Shown here piece by piece: positions 1-7,534 of a stretch of DNA of 16,065 bases. The notes below the pieces were generated by a model. That model saw nothing but the letters and a program-made list of their open reading frames with translations, ran no database searches and was not told where the DNA came from. Each line of letters opens with the position of its first letter. Positions within the stretch are counted from its first letter, which is position 1. The stretch comes from Nitrososphaeria archaeon (GTDB lineage Archaea > Thermoproteota > Nitrososphaeria > Conexivisphaerales > UBA164). The translations under genes and the position numbers were made by a program. The DNA lies in assembly GCA_029775955.1 (NCBI GenBank), contig JARVJW010000169.1:1-16065 (forward strand), written 5' to 3'.

Positions 1-318
1 TTAGCCCTCTTCACTACTATTGGTCAACGCTGACCAGGCCTATCTTTGGAAGGTAAATTCTATTGCCCTTCCGTTTGAATTTCGGGTACCTTGAAAGACA
101 AGCATAGAAGGCTCCGTATGCCTTGGCGAAATCTAACATCCTGCAAAATGCATCTAGAAATTTGTCGCTATGGCGGAATGCCGTAAGGTGTCCATTTTGT
201 TCAAACGTTGTAGACCTGTTTTTATCATGTCATCCAGAAGGTTGTTGTATAGAAGCCTCAGTCATGAGCCTGCATTTGTTGGGTAGAGCCTGAACTTGTA
301 AGTAATCAACTGCTTCAT
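1..318 (-). pseudogene. tnpB: tnpB N-terminal remnant (IS200/IS605-type)
   Basis: Reading the minus strand from an ATG at 318 gives MKQLITYKFRLYPTNAGS, the typical TnpB N-terminus (YKFRLYPT). A TGA at 264-262 interrupts it. The same frame then continues for 26 more codons (LRLLYNN...MDTLR) until a frameshift near 178. The reading resumes in another frame as FRHSDKFLDAF, then RYPKFKRKG and IYLPKIGLVSV, all recognisable as the TnpB N-terminal region that precedes the RuvC domain. It ends at clustered stops (19-11) near the window edge. No RuvC or zinc-ribbon part is visible; any remainder would lie left of position 1. TnpB is an RNA-guided nuclease of IS200/IS605 elements, but this copy cannot make a functional protein. 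A second, open tnpB 3' end of the same kind lies at the right edge of the window. Confidence 0.8.
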
Positions 319-333
319 AATATACTTCACAAG

Positions 334-597
334 ATGATATTTAAACCTTGGTCTCGCTTTCATCCCCCCCATAAATCAGTGCTCGTATACAACCTGTGGG
401 TCAAGCTAAATAGCTTTGAAGATAGGGTCATAGTTGATGTGCTGGAGCAAAGTGTAATGATGTCATTGTTGATATTTTGGTTCATCCCCGATATAGTGGA
501 GGAATGGAAGCCATGAGATGGGCAAATTTTGATCTACTGTAAAAGGTGGGGGGTTTCTCGCTCACTCCTGCTAAATCGCACTTTTATTATCAATAAA
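334..597 (+). pseudogene. possible tnpA (Y1 transposase) remnant divergent from tnpB
   Basis: A plus-strand frame starts 15 bp from the tnpB remnant ATG, the divergent arrangement found in some IS605 elements. It contains HKSVLVYNLWVKL, then EDRVIVDVLEQS, then PDIVEEWKP, a stop at 514-516, and in the same frame WGVSRSLLLNRT. In order these resemble the HKSVYNL..HLV.., RVI, DICEEW and KVSLS.LVN blocks of IS200-type Y1 transposases. The catalytic HUH block expected between the third and fourth pieces is not visible, so if this is tnpA it is dead. The match is by eye and weak, and the last part overlaps the 3' end of the neighbouring minus-strand CDS. The stretch 319-570 otherwise holds nothing recognised. 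Confidence 0.3.
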
Positions 598-1410
598 CTT
601 CATGACATATTCTGGTGCCTGAGCGTGACTCACTCTGGACAAACCCAACACGAATCCAACTTTTTTTGTTTGATTAACCCACTTTACCATTTCACTGATT
701 ACGGCTTTTCTATGTTGACCCCATGCCTGCCTGAATGTTTTGCCATAAGATATAATTGCATTTGGGCCCTTCTTTGTTTTCCTGACCCACACCGCAACAT
801 ATTTACTTTCCGGCTTAAGTTCAGCACGTAGTATTATCTTTCTCTTATCATCAAGCTGCAGCACAATTTTCCCTCCTTCCATTAATGAAACCTTGTCTGT
901 GGGCCTGATAAAACTTATTCCCTGAACTATAAAAGACTCATAAATATAAGCTGAAAAATTCATAAGAGATTTTGGGATCTTTATCTTCTCCCTTTCGAAC
1001 TTGACAGTACCATTAATGTCAAGTTCGATGAACTTACCATAATTATATCTTAACTTTTCCCTTGTTGGATAGAAATCCTTAATTTCAAATGGAACCAGTA
1101 TTTGACCGCTTATTATGCTTTGGTATATCTTGTCAATTGATCTGAGTTTTTTCCCCCATTGTCTATTCTCTGAAGCATCATGCCCGTTCGCAGCAACCCT
1201 TACATTATTAAGAAATGCATTATTTTCCACGATCAACCTTTCTATTTTATTTCTTTCAATTATTTTCCTTAAAATTTTCAGTGCCCTATCCTCGTTAACT
1301 GAAGATAACATAAGGCCGTCCTTGATTACCTCTTTATTCAAAGCTATCAGATAATTAAAAAGAACGTCCTCGTTTAGTCCCCACCTTATTATCAGCGTCT
1401 TTTCCTGCAC
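571..1410 (-). CDS. Hypothetical protein, 279 aa, last gene of the ferredoxin oxidoreductase/RNase Z operon
   Basis: I do not recognise this family. The 279-aa product is lysine/arginine-rich, has no cysteine, and has no signal peptide or membrane segment. It looks like a soluble alpha/beta protein: a hydrophobic strand near residues 5-10, a basic helix around 42-60 (ALKILRKIIERNKIERLIVE), beta-rich middle parts, and a positively charged C-terminal third with KTKKGP and QHRKAV. The predicted start is a GTG at 1410, inside the 3' end of rnz in another frame (56-nt overlap). An in-frame ATG at 1311 (residue 34) would remove the overlap, but residues 5-30 read like real protein. A basic, soluble protein encoded next to RNase Z might bind nucleic acid, but that is only inference. 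Its stop falls at the edge of the IS605-like debris, so the C-terminus may have been altered. Confidence 0.7.
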   Translation of the reverse strand: MQEKTLIIRWGLNEDVLFNYLIALNKEVIKDGLMLSSVNEDRALKILRKIIERNKIERLIVENNAFLNNVRVAANGHDASENRQWGKKLRSIDKIYQSIISGQILVPFEIKDFYPTREKLRYNYGKFIELDINGTVKFEREKIKIPKSLMNFSAYIYESFIVQGISFIRPTDKVSLMEGGKIVLQLDDKRKIILRAELKPESKYVAVWVRKTKKGPNAIISYGKTFRQAWGQHRKAVISEMVKWVNQTKKVGFVLGLSRVSHAQAPEYVMKFIDNKSAI

Positions 1411-2344
1411 ACCTTAATTTCAACTGCTCCACTTTTATGCTATTCTCTAAAATTTCAACTTTCATAAAGTCTCTAGCTGCAGTTGTTTTTTCAAACACTG
1501 ATTTGGCTTCACTTTCGAGAAGCTTGACATCCCTGTACCTTTCACTAAAATGGTAAATTATTAGATAACCGGCTCCAGATTTCAGGGCAACATGAGCAGC
1601 GTCAATGCTTGTTGAATGCAGCATTTCCCTGGCCCTATCCTGAAGATCAGATGAAAAGGTGGATTCATAGATTAACAAATTAACCCCTGTAAAGAACTCC
1701 ACAAGGCTATCAGTTGGAGCAGTGTCGCCAGAAATACCAACAGTAATTGGCCTTGCAGGAGGTTCACATACCTCTTCGGGCTTGATGGTTCTACTATTAA
1801 ACTCCACTGTTTCCCCCATCTGCAACTTACCCCACAAAGGACCCTGTGGTATACCAAGTTCTATTGCCTTTTCTGTATGGAATTTCCTCTTTTTTTTAAT
1901 CTGTACAACCTTATATGAGTAGCTCTCTGTGCTGTGCATTGACTTTTCAGCCTCTACTCTCACCTCCCCCTTCTTATATACCGTGCCTGGTTCAGCGCTC
2001 CTGAAAATTAGCTCATACCTGTGATTCATATAAAGCTCACGCTCGAAGAAGTCTAGCATTTTTCTAAGCCCGCTGGGTCCTACAATTGTAAGTGGTTCCG
2101 TTCGGTTTAACAATTCCATGGTCATCATCAACCCCACAAGGCCCATTATATGGTCAAAATGCATATGTGTTATAAATATGGCTTTAAGCTTCATAGGATT
2201 GAGGTCTGCGTAGAGCATCTGCCTCTGGCTCCCCTCACCACAGTCAAACATGAGTTGCCCTTCACTTGTACCCACCACAATTGAAACTATATTCCTTTCC
2301 ACAGTTGGCACTGCAGATGATGTGCCAAGGAATATTGCCTGCAT
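1355..2344 (-). CDS. rnz: Ribonuclease Z (tRNA 3'-endonuclease)
   Basis: RNase Z cleaves precursor tRNAs after the discriminator base to make the 3' end ready for CCA. The protein is a metallo-beta-lactamase-fold, two-zinc enzyme. Visible signatures in order: N-terminal FLGTSSAVPTVERN; FDCGEGSQRQM at 33-43; the zinc motif THMHFDH with H60, H62, D64 and H65; MHSTESYSY with H137; the exosite-like LGIPQGPLWGKL at 163-174; GDT with D207; the HST block around H243; and YHFSERY with H265. All expected metal and catalytic residues are present. At 329 aa it is somewhat longer than typical short-form RNase Z (about 300-310 aa). The extra 20-odd residues form a basic, non-conserved-looking tail that overlaps the next gene. 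The ATG at 2344 follows the stop of the upstream 85-aa gene by 1 nt, so it is probably translated from the same operon mRNA. Confidence 0.95.
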   Translation of the reverse strand: MQAIFLGTSSAVPTVERNIVSIVVGTSEGQLMFDCGEGSQRQMLYADLNPMKLKAIFITHMHFDHIMGLVGLMMTMELLNRTEPLTIVGPSGLRKMLDFFERELYMNHRYELIFRSAEPGTVYKKGEVRVEAEKSMHSTESYSYKVVQIKKKRKFHTEKAIELGIPQGPLWGKLQMGETVEFNSRTIKPEEVCEPPARPITVGISGDTAPTDSLVEFFTGVNLLIYESTFSSDLQDRAREMLHSTSIDAAHVALKSGAGYLIIYHFSERYRDVKLLESEAKSVFEKTTAARDFMKVEILENSIKVEQLKLRCAGKDADNKVGTKRGRSF

Positions 2345-2345
2345 A

Positions 2346-2603
2346 TTACTGTAACCCCAGCCAATCAGCTATTAGGTCATATCCAACTTCCTTTTTTGAA
2401 TTTCCAGAAATAATAAAGACCCCTATGATCTCCGCTTCGTTCCCTGCTAAATTCATCGAAATTTCAAGCTCTTGACGGTTTCCAAATTTGCTTTCTGCCA
2501 TTGGTAACCGAATTATAATCTTTATGATGTTACCGTCTCTGAACTCCCTGTGCTCAAATCCGGAAAGACGATCCTCGAGTTCTGAATACTTAACTGTATT
2601 CAT
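2346..2603 (-). CDS. Small hypothetical protein, 85 aa, between oxidoreductase beta subunit and RNase Z
   Basis: I do not recognise this protein. It is 85 aa, soluble, with a charged N-terminal part (ELEDRLSGFEHREFRDG), a central strand (IIKIIIRLP), a second pair of probable strands (LEISMNL, AEIIGVFII) and a C-terminal helix (VGYDLIADWLGLQ). There are no cysteines, so it is not a ferredoxin. The ATG at 2603 lies inside the last codons of the upstream oxidoreductase beta gene (14-nt overlap), and the stop is 1 nt before the rnz ATG. That tight packing on the same strand is the main evidence that it is real. No Shine-Dalgarno is visible, so translational coupling is likely. A role with either the oxidoreductase or RNase Z cannot be decided from sequence. 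Confidence 0.7.
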   Translation of the reverse strand: MNTVKYSELEDRLSGFEHREFRDGNIIKIIIRLPMAESKFGNRQELEISMNLAGNEAEIIGVFIISGNSKKEVGYDLIADWLGLQ

Positions 2604-3450
2604 ACTTTAGCTGTTCAATTTTGGCCTTGTCAAGAGCTTTTACGCCTTTTGAAGGTGGATTTTTACCTATCTGTTGTTGCATCATTTCCTGGAAGCTTGG
2701 TACATCTTCATTCCTGTAAAATATGCCTATGGGCAACCCTTTATCTGTTTTGGCCATCTGTAGCGCTTTTGTCATGTCAGACGGGTCATGGCCAGTGTCT
2801 TCAAGCTTAAATACCTGCTTCTTCACTTCATCATATATATCAAACCAAGTTACGCAAGGGCTTATCACGTCCACAAGCGAAAATCCCCTGTGCTTTATAG
2901 CCTCCTGAATTATCCATGAAAGATGCTTTGGTTGCCCGGAGAAACCACGTGATACAAAGGTGCCTCCCACACCCATTATTGCGCTTAGTGGGTTCAGCGG
3001 CCTATATATGCTCCCATCAGGGGTTGTCTTTGTAACTTGCCCCTCCCTTGAGGTTGGCGAAAGCTGGCCTGTGGTTAGACCGTATATCAGGTTATCCATT
3101 ACTATAACAACTATATTGTCATTCCTCCTTGCTGCATGCACCACATGGTTAAAGCCTATTCCGTACTCATCCCCATCTCCTGCAGTTACTATCACAGTAA
3201 GTTCAGGGTTTGCATTCTTAACGCCCAGAGCTACTGGCACTGGCCTGCCATGTAATCCGTGAAATCCATAAGCCCTTATGTACCCTGGAAGGTTACTGGA
3301 ACACCCTATGCCACTCACTATTACTGTATTGTAAGGTGGAATTTTCAGGGACACTAACGCATCCTTCAGTGCCGCTAGCACTCCAAAATCTCCACAACCT
3401 GGACACCAGTCCGGCCTCACATCACTTTCAAATTCTTTCAAATTTATCAT
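2590..3450 (-). CDS. 2-oxoacid:ferredoxin oxidoreductase, beta subunit
   Basis: This is the thiamine-diphosphate and [4Fe-4S] subunit of a 2-oxoacid:ferredoxin oxidoreductase, which converts 2-oxoacids plus CoA to acyl-CoA and CO2 while reducing ferredoxin. Visible features: RPDWCPGCGDFG with C16 and C19, GIGCSS with C50 and SPCVTW with C199, together matching the four cysteine ligands known for two-subunit archaeal enzymes; GDGDEYGIG at 91-99 and the N120 region for Mg-thiamine diphosphate; and YGLTTGQLSPTS at 123-134. The 286-aa length fits the Sulfolobus-type small subunit, which lacks a separate delta ferredoxin chain. It starts 4 nt after the alpha-subunit stop, with a perfect GGAGGTG ribosome binding site. 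Substrate preference (pyruvate, 2-oxoglutarate or broad) cannot be read with confidence, so no por/kor symbol is given. Confidence 0.95.
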   Translation of the reverse strand: MINLKEFESDVRPDWCPGCGDFGVLAALKDALVSLKIPPYNTVIVSGIGCSSNLPGYIRAYGFHGLHGRPVPVALGVKNANPELTVIVTAGDGDEYGIGFNHVVHAARRNDNIVVIVMDNLIYGLTTGQLSPTSREGQVTKTTPDGSIYRPLNPLSAIMGVGGTFVSRGFSGQPKHLSWIIQEAIKHRGFSLVDVISPCVTWFDIYDEVKKQVFKLEDTGHDPSDMTKALQMAKTDKGLPIGIFYRNEDVPSFQEMMQQQIGKNPPSKGVKALDKAKIEQLKYEYS

Positions 3451-3454
3451 TTTA

Positions 3455-5221
3455 TCATAACACCTCCTTTTCTATAACTTTCATAGCAAAATTTTCAATC
3501 TCCGCAGGATATATTGGCTCACCGTTATATTTGAGCATCCTGTTATATATTGTTATTCCTGTCTCTCTCCTCAGGTAATTTGCAAATTGCCCTGTATAAT
3601 TTGCCTCTACATCCACTAACATGCCTGCCTGCTTAAGCATCCCCTCCACGTCCTGATTTAACGGAAATATATCTGTAAATTCGTAAGAGTTGACAGATAT
3701 ACCATTTCCCCTTAGCCTTTGAATAGCATCCCTAGCAGGGTTAGCTGAGCTGCCCCAAGTTATAAGTGTAACATCAGCCTTAGATGGACCAAATATTGTG
3801 GGAGGTCGCATTTCCTTTCTTATGTATTCAAGCTTTTTCATTCTCTTTTCATACATTTGCTCCCTGGTTTTTAATGCCGATTTAAGCCCAGCAAGAACAT
3901 CGCTCACATCATGGCCAAACTCATCATGTTCATCAGTTTTTGCAACATACATGAGCCCTGGAGTTCCTGGTATTGACCTTGGAGATATGTAATCCTCTGT
4001 CAACTGGTATCTCCTGAACCAGGTACCGTTTAACATATCTCCAGATGCCTGATACACCAGCTTTCCACGGTTTATTTCCGCTGGCTTGAAGTCTTCAGTT
4101 ATTGTTATATATGCTCCATCACCTATTGCAAAATCCATAAGTACTATTACTGGAACTTGGTACCTGTCAGATATGTCAAAAGATCTGATTGCCATTGAAT
4201 ATGCATCGTTTGCATTTACTGGTGCAACTATGACCCTAGGAAAATCGTCCTGTGAAAGCCCAAGCATCATGTTAAGGTCTCCCTGAGCAGTCTTTGTTGG
4301 AAGCCCTGTGCTTGGCCCAGCTCTCATTACATCTACTACCACAATTGGGGTTTCAGTCATAGCAGCCTCGCCAATGGCTTCCTGCATTAAAGCGAAACCC
4401 CCACCACTGGTTCCTGCCATGGCTCTGGCTCCTGCATATGACGCTCCAATTATTGCATTTATTGCAGATATTTCGTCTTCAGCAAGGAAAACAGTTATGC
4501 CCAGCTCCTCTGCATGGTTAGCAAGCCAGTGCACTATTGGGCTTGCTGGTGTCATGGGATATGCAGCGTAAAATCTGCACCCTGCAGCAACTGCACCCAG
4601 AGAAAAGGAATAATTTGAATGAAGAAAAGGAAACCTCTTGCTGTAATCGTAGGTTAGTTCCTTCACCTTTTCCTGCTTTAGGCCTATCTGGTACCCATCT
4701 GTAGCTGCCTGAATGTTTCTCAATGCTACGTCTTCTTTCTTTTTTCCGAATTGAGTGTGTATTGTCTCCTCAACAATCTTAAAATCAATTCCCATAAGTG
4801 CTGCCAGTATGCCAAGTGAAACGGTGTTCTTCATGATAGGGTATTTATCATACTTTAGTGCTATGTTAGCCAGCTCCGCAGGTACCAGCTTGACATTCCC
4901 AGCAAAGTTCTTAGGTTTAACACTTGATGAATCGTAAATTATAGCCCCTCCATTGTTTACTTCATCAGCGTGTTCATCCATTGATTGTTGAGTAAAAGCT
5001 ACAAGGTAATCAATGCCATATCCCATGCTGTAAACTGGCCTGTTTCCGGCGTGAATATGAAACCATACATGCCCTCCCCTTACAACTGATTGATTTCCAT
5101 TATAAGTGTAAATATATATTCCGCTTCTTGATAATACCCTTGCGAGAATTTCTCCAGCACTTTGTATCCCGTCACCGGCCGCAGCTCCCAACCTTACCGT
5201 TAGGTCTTCAACTTTTGTCAT
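3455..5221 (-). CDS. 2-oxoacid:ferredoxin oxidoreductase, alpha subunit (gamma-alpha fusion)
   Basis: This is the large subunit of the ferredoxin-dependent 2-oxoacid oxidoreductase. Residues 7-185 form the gamma domain (RLGAAAGDGIQSAGEILAR, SVVRGGHVWFHI). Residues from about 200 form the alpha domain with the YPMTP motif at 221-225 (YPITP in most members), an acidic loop AEDEISA with conserved glutamates, TSGGGFALM at 271-279 and MRAGPSTGLPTKTAQGDL around 299-316, the substrate and thiamine-diphosphate-proximal loop. At 588 aa it is of normal fused length (about 580-630), as in the two-subunit archaeal enzymes. It is the first gene of the operon, starting at an ATG at 5221 with AT-rich promoter-like sequence just upstream and no Shine-Dalgarno, which suggests a short or absent leader. 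YPMTP instead of YPITP is a minor substitution. Confidence 0.95.
   Translation of the reverse strand: MTKVEDLTVRLGAAAGDGIQSAGEILARVLSRSGIYIYTYNGNQSVVRGGHVWFHIHAGNRPVYSMGYGIDYLVAFTQQSMDEHADEVNNGGAIIYDSSSVKPKNFAGNVKLVPAELANIALKYDKYPIMKNTVSLGILAALMGIDFKIVEETIHTQFGKKKEDVALRNIQAATDGYQIGLKQEKVKELTYDYSKRFPFLHSNYSFSLGAVAAGCRFYAAYPMTPASPIVHWLANHAEELGITVFLAEDEISAINAIIGASYAGARAMAGTSGGGFALMQEAIGEAAMTETPIVVVDVMRAGPSTGLPTKTAQGDLNMMLGLSQDDFPRVIVAPVNANDAYSMAIRSFDISDRYQVPVIVLMDFAIGDGAYITITEDFKPAEINRGKLVYQASGDMLNGTWFRRYQLTEDYISPRSIPGTPGLMYVAKTDEHDEFGHDVSDVLAGLKSALKTREQMYEKRMKKLEYIRKEMRPPTIFGPSKADVTLITWGSSANPARDAIQRLRGNGISVNSYEFTDIFPLNQDVEGMLKQAGMLVDVEANYTGQFANYLRRETGITIYNRMLKYNGEPIYPAEIENFAMKVIEKEVL
3461..3467 (-). 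promoter_or_regulatory. Strong Shine-Dalgarno for the oxidoreductase beta subunit
   Basis: The minus strand reads GGAGGTG here, a perfect match to the archaeal 16S rRNA 3' end, 10 nt before the ATG at 3450. It is built from the last sense codons of the alpha subunit (Lys-Glu-Val-Leu), so the alpha C-terminus doubles as the beta ribosome binding site. This would secure matched translation of the two subunits. A nearer ATG at 3458 runs straight into a stop and is excluded. Confidence 0.8.
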
Positions 5222-5287
5222 GCAAAATAGTTTCTCATTATTCTATATTAATGTATACCAATAATTTAATCTGATTAGAAAATTTTT
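5222..5287 (-). promoter_or_regulatory. Probable promoter of the oxidoreductase/RNase Z operon
   Basis: This 66-bp gap separates the helicase stop from the oxidoreductase ATG and is very AT-rich. On the minus strand an ATTAATATAG stretch is centred about 26 nt before the ATG, the spacing expected of a TATA box for leaderless transcription. A second candidate, ATTAAATTATT, is centred about 44 nt upstream. The T-run AAAAAATTTTCT just after the helicase stop may help end helicase transcription. Assignment is by spacing and composition only. Confidence 0.45.
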
Positions 5288-6580
5288 TCATTCAATATAC
5301 CAGTTCCTAGCCTTTTCGTTATGCCTTTCATGCCATCCATACCTTCTTCTGCCTTCATGCTTGCGATCAGCACTTATAGCCTGTGGCTGTCTGAGCCTTT
5401 CCTCATCTTCAGGCTCAAGGGGCTTAATTGTAGCCCTCGTCATACCCATTACCTGCACAAGCATACTTAGATCGTACTTATTTACCAGTGAGATTGACTT
5501 TCCATCATTCCCAGCCCTTGCTGTCCTGCCAACCCTATGAAAGTACATAAGTGGTTCATTTGGGAAATCATAGTTTATGACAAGCTTTATTCCTGGCACG
5601 TCTATACCCCTTGCAGCAACATCCGTTGCTACAAGTATGTTAACCCTTCCCTTTCTAAAAGCGTTGAGCGCCCATTCCCTCTGTGGCTGAGAAAGGTCAC
5701 CATGTATTGCTGCTACATCTTTGAAGTAATCTCCAAGTTCCCTTGCTACCATTCCTGTCCTCCTCTTTGTTCTGCAAAAAATCAGACAACTTTCAGGCTT
5801 TTCTCTCTTTATTATCTGTTTTAGCCTGTCTAATTTTTCATCCTCACTTACAACTGTATAGTATTGATCAAGCTCATCAACTGAAGGCTCATCTGCGCTT
5901 AAAATTATTTTTTCTGGATTTTTCATGTATTTAGAAGAAAGCCTGATAATTTCATCTGGCATTGTAGCAGAGAACAAGGCTATCTGCTTCATATCAGTTA
6001 GCCAGTCAAGTATCTGTTCAACGTCATCTATGAATCCCATGTCAAGCATCCTGTCGGCTTCATCAATAACCACATAATTTACTCCTGAAAGGTCAAGATA
6101 ACCTCTGTTAACAAGGTCAATTATCCTTCCAGGAGTTCCAACAACTATTTGCGAGCCACGGTCTATTTGTTCCCTTTGAATATTTATCGACTGACCACCA
6201 TAAACAGTGACCAACTTTAGACCGGTGTATTTGCCCATTTTTCTTATCTCATTTGTGATTTGAACCGCGAGCTCTCTTGTAGGAGACAAAACTAGCGCCT
6301 GTATTACTTTTTTTCTTAAATTGACAAGCTGTAACAGTGGTAGGCCAAAAGCAGCTGTCTTACCTGAACCTGTCTTTGCCTGCCCTATTATATCCTTCCC
6401 TCCAAGCATAGGAACAATTGCCCTTTGCTGTATTGGAAAAGGTTCTGAAAAACTCATTTCTGTTAGAGCCCTTACTAAATTTCCATTTAGTCCAAGCTCT
6501 TCAAAACCATTTTTATACTCCTTCAATGTAATTTTTTCACTTTCCAGCAAAAACGCCCAGAGCGATAAGCCCAGAGACAT
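5288..6580 (-). CDS. DEAD-box ATP-dependent RNA helicase
   Basis: This cytosolic RNA helicase unwinds short RNA duplexes using ATP; in archaea it is linked to ribosome assembly, RNA decay and cold response. All core motifs are present: the Q-motif region (FEELGLNGNLV..PFPIQQ, 26-52), motif I AKTGSGKT at 68-75, Ia SPTREL, Ib TPGR, II DEAD at 173-176, III SAT at 204-206, IV LIFCRTKR, V ATDVAARGID at 318-327 and VI HRVGRTARAG at 348-357. The core is followed by a basic tail of about 40 residues (RKHEGRRRYGWHERH) that may contact RNA. At 430 aa it is of ordinary size. The first 18 residues are hydrophobic and unlike the family; an in-frame TTG at residue 19 would give a more typical start, so the ATG at 6580 is uncertain. 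It is a single-gene unit with its own promoter. Confidence 0.95.
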   Translation of the reverse strand: MSLGLSLWAFLLESEKITLKEYKNGFEELGLNGNLVRALTEMSFSEPFPIQQRAIVPMLGGKDIIGQAKTGSGKTAAFGLPLLQLVNLRKKVIQALVLSPTRELAVQITNEIRKMGKYTGLKLVTVYGGQSINIQREQIDRGSQIVVGTPGRIIDLVNRGYLDLSGVNYVVIDEADRMLDMGFIDDVEQILDWLTDMKQIALFSATMPDEIIRLSSKYMKNPEKIILSADEPSVDELDQYYTVVSEDEKLDRLKQIIKREKPESCLIFCRTKRRTGMVARELGDYFKDVAAIHGDLSQPQREWALNAFRKGRVNILVATDVAARGIDVPGIKLVINYDFPNEPLMYFHRVGRTARAGNDGKSISLVNKYDLSMLVQVMGMTRATIKPLEPEDEERLRQPQAISADRKHEGRRRYGWHERHNEKARNWYIE

Positions 6581-6618
6581 AGTTTGCGTTATGTTGCGTT
6601 CTGCAAGGCACTATTTAA

Positions 6619-6635
6619 CCTTTTTTTAAAAAACC
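6619..6635 (-). promoter_or_regulatory. TATA-like promoter element of the helicase gene
   Basis: The minus strand reads GGTTTTTTAAAAAAAGG. The T6A7 core is centred about 46 nt before the helicase ATG, which would put transcription start near 6600 and leave a leader of about 20 nt. No Shine-Dalgarno is seen in that leader. The element lies only 2 bp from the terminal inverted repeat of the neighbouring transposon remnant, so the DNA upstream of the TATA box, including any activator site, is transposon sequence. Confidence 0.5.
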
Positions 6636-6637
6636 GA

Positions 6638-6652
6638 GTGTAGGACACTATT
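6638..6652 (+). repeat. Left terminal inverted repeat of the degenerate IS
   Basis: The sequence GTGTAGGACACTATT is the reverse complement of 7535-7549 except for one mismatch. It directly abuts the helicase promoter element. Confidence 0.75.
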
Positions 6653-6750
6653 CTAACATTATTTACCATAACAAAAAAAACAAAACGTTATTCGATATTT
6701 ATGTATAAAGAGACGAACTTCCCGGTTTATATGCATAGCAGGCTGTACAG

Positions 6751-7525
6751 CGACGATATCCAGAGAAGCTGAAGGAGATCAATGATTATATCAGCAAACT
6801 GAGCAATCCAAAAAAGGGATTGGAGGACTTTGCGGGGAGGGCAAGCAAGGAAAAATGCCCCAGACCTCTGGTGCATGTAGCTGTCAGCATAATCTAGATA
6901 GAGCGGGCCATCCTCATTATGACAGGGTCAAGCTTCTCCTGATCAATCAGTTTAGCCAAACAGGATATGTTGGCAATATTTATGACGTAAGTTTCATACA
7001 AGACAATCGATAAGCTATGCTCTGATGTAATGATAGCTATTTACAACCTGCATGTGCTCAAGAGAATCACAGCATCTGATGCATGATGGCACAGACCACT
7101 TCCTGACCATCAAGAAGAACTATGAGTCGTATGCTAAGAAGCTTAATGATATGGAAAAGGTCAATAAGAAAAAGCAGCTCTTTGTCCACATCTTTGTCAT
7201 AATTGACCTGAAGGATGTACATCTTGTTCAAGTCAGAAAGGAATGGCTTTGACAGGGCAATGCTAACATGTTGATACTGATACAGCAAGGCTTGACAGGC
7301 ACTGCATGACATGTTTGCGATAATAATTCCAAATTCAATGTTAAATGGTTCCCAGAAGTGAGACACTATGAAAGAGTTTGTAACTAAATAAAATACCTTG
7401 AACAATATCATCAGAGGAGCAATTATGAGGCTTTGCTGCAGACAAGATGCTAGTTTGCCCAGAGGCGTGATGACAGAATTGAATACTATGCACCGGCTCA
7501 CAATCTATTCAACTTTGATAGGTAA
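6751..7525 (+). pseudogene. Broken DDE transposase gene
   Basis: Transposase pieces lie in order but in several frames. At 6751 comes RRYPEKLKEINDYISKLSN, then ASKEKCPRPLVHVAVSII before a stop. A shifted frame gives GHPHYDRVKLLLINQFSQTG around 6906. From 7052 an open frame carries MHDGTDHFLTIKKNY, where D12 of that frame (7085-7087) is the likely first catalytic Asp, and then FVHIFVIID. Another frame gives NGFDRAML and FAIIIPNS near 7330. From 7403 come QYHQRSNYEALLQ, with the likely catalytic Glu at 7427-7429, then a TAG, and finally RRDDRIEYYAPAHNLFNFDR ending at TAA 7523-7525. The second catalytic Asp block is not recognisable. At least four stops and several frame changes make it non-functional. 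Confidence 0.75.
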
Positions 7526-7534
7526 CCATGCAAT

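Noticed and set aside
107..115. HLGS in place of HIGH in gltX as a possible inactivating change (gltX residues 112-115)
   Set aside because: Archaeal glutamyl-tRNA synthetases commonly have HLG-x at this motif, and the RFEDTDPR and SLSKS motifs are intact. It is normal family variation. The coordinates given here are only nominal; the residues lie within 11118-12818.
7067..7501. 144-codon open frame on the minus strand inside the IS remnant
   Set aside because: It lies antisense to transposase pieces with clear motifs (DGTDHF, YHQRS, RDDRIEYY) and its own product resembles nothing. It is a chance frame.
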